Positions 61,201 to 64,000 of a stretch of 64,000 nt of DNA are shown one piece after another. Made by a program: the position numbers and the translations under genes. This DNA is from Megalobrama amblycephala. Taxonomy: Eukaryota; Chordata; Actinopteri; Cypriniformes; Xenocyprididae. Location: NCBI RefSeq assembly GCF_018812025.1, contig NC_063065.1:31288642-31352641 (forward strand), read 5' to 3'. The notes beneath the pieces are model-generated. The model saw only the letters and a list, made by a program, of their open reading frames with translations, was not told the origin of the DNA and searched no databases. Positions within the stretch are counted from its first letter, which is position 1. Each line of letters opens with the position of its first letter.

Positions 61201-64000
61201 GTAAATTGTGCGCACGATTTATCAAATCGAGGGAAGGAAATAATAAATTGTGCGCACGATTTATCAAATCGAGGGAAGGAAATAGTAAATCGAGGGAAGG
61301 AAATAGGAAATAGTAAATTGAGGGAAGGAAATAGTAAATTGAGGGAAGGAAATAGTAAATTGTGCGCACGATTTATCAAATCGAGGGAAGGAAATAATAA
61401 ATTGTGCGCACGATTTATCAAATCGAGGGAAGGAAATAGTAAATCGAGGGAAGGAAATAGTAAATTGAGGGAAGGAAATAGTAAATTGTGCGCACGATTT
61501 ATCAAATCGAGGGAAGGAAATAGTAAATTGAGGGAAGGAAATAGTAAATTGTGCGCACGATTTATCAAATCGAGGGAAGGAAATAGTAAATCGAGGGAAG
61601 GAAATAATAAATTGTGCGCACGATTTATCAAATCGAGGGAAGGAAATAATAAATTGTGCGCACGATTTATCAAATCGAGGGAAGGAAATAGTAAATTGAG
61701 GGAAGGAAATAGTAAATTGTGCGCACGATTTATCAAATCGAGGGAAGGAAATAGTAAATCGAGGGAAGGAAATAGTAAATTGTGCGCACGATTTATCAAA
61801 TCGAGGGAAGGAAATAATAAATTGTGCGCACGATTTATCAAATCGAGGGAAGGAAATAGTAAATTGAGGGAAGGAAATAGTAAATTGTGCGCACGATTTA
61901 TCAAATCGAGGGAAGGAAATAGTAAATCGAGGGAAGGAAATAGGAAATAGTAAATTGAGGGAAGGAAATAGTAAATTGAGGGAAGGAAATAGTAAATTGT
62001 GCGCACGATTTATCAAATCGAGGGAAGGAAATAGTAAATCGAGGGAAGGAAATAGGAATAGTAAATTGAGGGAAGGAAATAGTAAATTGAGGGAAGGAAA
62101 TAGTAAATTGTGCGCACGATTTATCAAATCGAGGGAAGGAAATAGTAAATCGAGGGAAGGAAATAGGAAATAGTAAATTGAGGGAAGGAAATAGTAAATT
62201 GAGGGAAGGAAATAGTAAATTGTGCGCACGATTTATCAAATCGAGGGAAGGAAATAGTAAATCGAGGGAAGGAAATAATAAATTGTGCGCACGATTTATC
62301 AAATCGAGGGAAGGAAATAATAAATTGTGCGCACGATTTATCAAATCGAGGGAAGGAAATAGTAAATTGAGGGAAGGAAATAGTAAATTGTGCGCACGAT
62401 TTATCAAATCGAGGGAAGGAAATAGTAAATCGAGGGAAGGAAATAGTAAATTGTGCGCACGATTTATCAAATCGAGGGAAGGAAATAATAAATTGTGCGC
62501 ACGATTTATCAAATCGAGGGAAGGAAATAGTAAATTGAGGGAAGGAAATAGTAAATTGTGCGCACGATTTATCAAATCGAGGGAAGGAAATAGTAAATCG
62601 AGGGAAGGAAATAGGAAATAGTAAATTGAGGGAAGGAAATAGTAAATTGAGGGAAGGAAATAGTAAATTGTGCGCACGATTTATCAAATCGAGGGAAGGA
62701 AATAGTAAATCGAGGGAAGGAAATAGGAAATAGTAAATTGAGGAAGGAAATAGTAAATTGAGGGAAGGAAATAGTAAATTGTGCGCACGATTTATCAAAT
62801 CGAGGGAAGGAAATAGTAAATCGAGGGAAGGAAATAGGAAATAGTAAATTGAGGGAAGGAAATAGTAAATTGAGGGAAGGAAATAGTAAATTGTGCGCAC
62901 GATTTATCAAATCGAGGGAAGGAAATAGTAAATTGAGGGAAGGAAATAGGAAATAGTAAATTGAGGGAAGGAAATAGTAAATTGTGCGCACGATTTATCA
63001 AATCGAGGAAGGAAATAATAAATTGTGCGCACGATTTATCAAATCGAGGGAAGGAAATAGTAAATTGAGGGAAGGAAATAGTAAATTGTGCGCACGATTT
63101 ATCAAATCGAGGGAAGGAAATAGTAAATCGAGGGAAGGAAATAGTAAATTGAGGGAAGGAAATAGTAAATTGTGCGCACGATTTATCAAATCGAGGGAAG
63201 GAAATAGTAAATCGAGGGAAGGAAATAGGAAATAGTAAATTGAGGGAAGGAAATAGTAAATTGAGGGAAGGAAATAGTAAATTGTGCGCACGATTTATCA
63301 AATCGAGGGAAGGAAATAGTAAATCGAGGGAAGGAAATAGGAAATAGTAAATTGAGGGAAGGAAATAGTAAATTGAGGGAAGGAAATAGTAAATTGTGCG
63401 CACGATTTATCAAATCGAGGGAAGGAAATAGTAAATCGAGGGAAGGAAATAGGAAATAGTAAATTGAGGGAAGGAAATAGTAAATTGTGCGCACGATTTA
63501 TCAAATCGAGGAAGGAAATAATAAATTGTGCGCACGATTTATCAAATCGAGGGAAGGAAATAGTAAATTGAGGGAAGGAAATAGTAAATTGTGCGCACGA
63601 TTTATCAAATCGAGGGAAGGAAATAGTAAATCGAGGGAAGGAAATAGTAAATTGAGGGAAGGAAATAGTAAATTGTGCGCACGATTTATCAAATCGAGGG
63701 AAGGAAATAGTAAATTGAGGGAAGGAAATAGTAAATTGTGCGCACGATTTATCAAATCGAGGGAAGGAAATAGTAAATCGAGGGAAGGAAATAATAAATT
63801 GTGCGCACGATTTATCAAATCGAGGGAAGGAAATAATAAATTGTGCGCACGATTTATCAAATCGAGGGAAGGAAATAGTAAATTGAGGGAAGGAAATAGT
63901 AAATTGTGCGCACGATTTATCAAATCGAGGGAAGGAAATAGTAAATCGAGGGAAGGAAATAGTAAATTGTGCGCACGATTTATCAAATCGAGGGAAGGAA
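58215..64000. repeat. Satellite of three 21-bp words in higher-order blocks
   Basis: A tandem array of at least 5.8 kb, not ended at the window edge. Three words alternate, all 21 bp: A starts AAATCGAGGGAAGG, B starts AAATTGAGGGAAGG and C reads AAATTGTGCGCACGATTTAT plus C. C contains the perfect palindrome GTGCGCAC and is, where I checked, always followed by A. A and B end GGAAATAGT or GGAAATAAT. A 7-bp slip (GGAAATAGGAAATAG) recurs, for example near 59478, 59905, 60416, 61305, 61942, 62613, and cuts the array into blocks. The unit length keeps frames open on both strands. It probably sits in the intron upstream of the collagen linker exons. Confidence 0.92.

Noticed and set aside
58196..64000. 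Very long open frames on both strands (up to about 540 codons) with repeated KSREGN or LLFPSLDL motifs
   Set aside because: They follow from the 21-bp repeat unit, which is a multiple of three and lacks stops in those frames. They overlap each other on both strands and end at the 7-bp slips. No start context, splice sites or known fold.
1..64000. tRNA, rRNA or other structured RNA genes
   Set aside because: No cloverleaf with A/B box promoters or rRNA core sequence was recognised by eye. A covariance-model search would settle it.

Overview
The window looks like a piece of a teleost fish chromosome, probably a cyprinid. The evidence is intron-split genes with GT/AG junctions, AT-rich non-coding DNA, and a dense load of short inverted-repeat DNA transposons whose end sequences resemble repeats known from zebrafish and relatives (the host group is inference; no species is named). 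There is no bacterial or phage content. Only two gene loci can be supported, both on the minus strand.

Positions 1250-13300 hold a tandem triplication of a unit of about 2.67 kb. Each copy carries one chemokine-receptor gene resembling XCR1, with a non-coding first exon behind a TATA box and one coding exon. The middle copy (6684-7688) and the upstream copy (11697-12698) are intact. The most downstream copy (4024-5024) has a one-base deletion after TM1 and is annotated as a pseudogene. A 2.35-kb LTR element with a 5-bp target duplication sits between the second and third units; its interior is a fragment of a gag-like frame plus a GC-rich 21-bp minisatellite.

Positions 14731-57945 hold the 3' part of a FACIT collagen gene, best matched to type XXI (col21a1). 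I placed 23 exons totalling 1587 bp, an exact multiple of three, encoding 528 residues from the cysteine-rich linker before the collagen domain to the FACIT C-terminal C-x4-C tail. It includes a 12-bp micro-exon. Exons for the signal peptide, VWA and TSPN domains are not here and should lie beyond position 64000.

The introns are full of mobile DNA: a hAT-like element with an 8-bp target duplication (43922-45010), a piggyBac-like element with TTAA ends (54866-56456), an element with TTAAAGGTGCCC ends (41141-42110), several foldback elements around 1 kb (31769-32797, 35223-36150, 49190-49965), nested elements (20768-22248, 28436-29090) and two AT-rich tandem arrays with a unit near 21 bp (15640-16962, 24309-27095).

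From about 58215 to the end lies a satellite array of at least 5.8 kb built from three different 21-bp words, broken by 7-bp slips into higher-order blocks. It keeps long reading frames open on both strands, but I do not read these as genes. The recurring theme is expansion of 21- to 22-bp tandem units, in at least three cases inside a mobile element.
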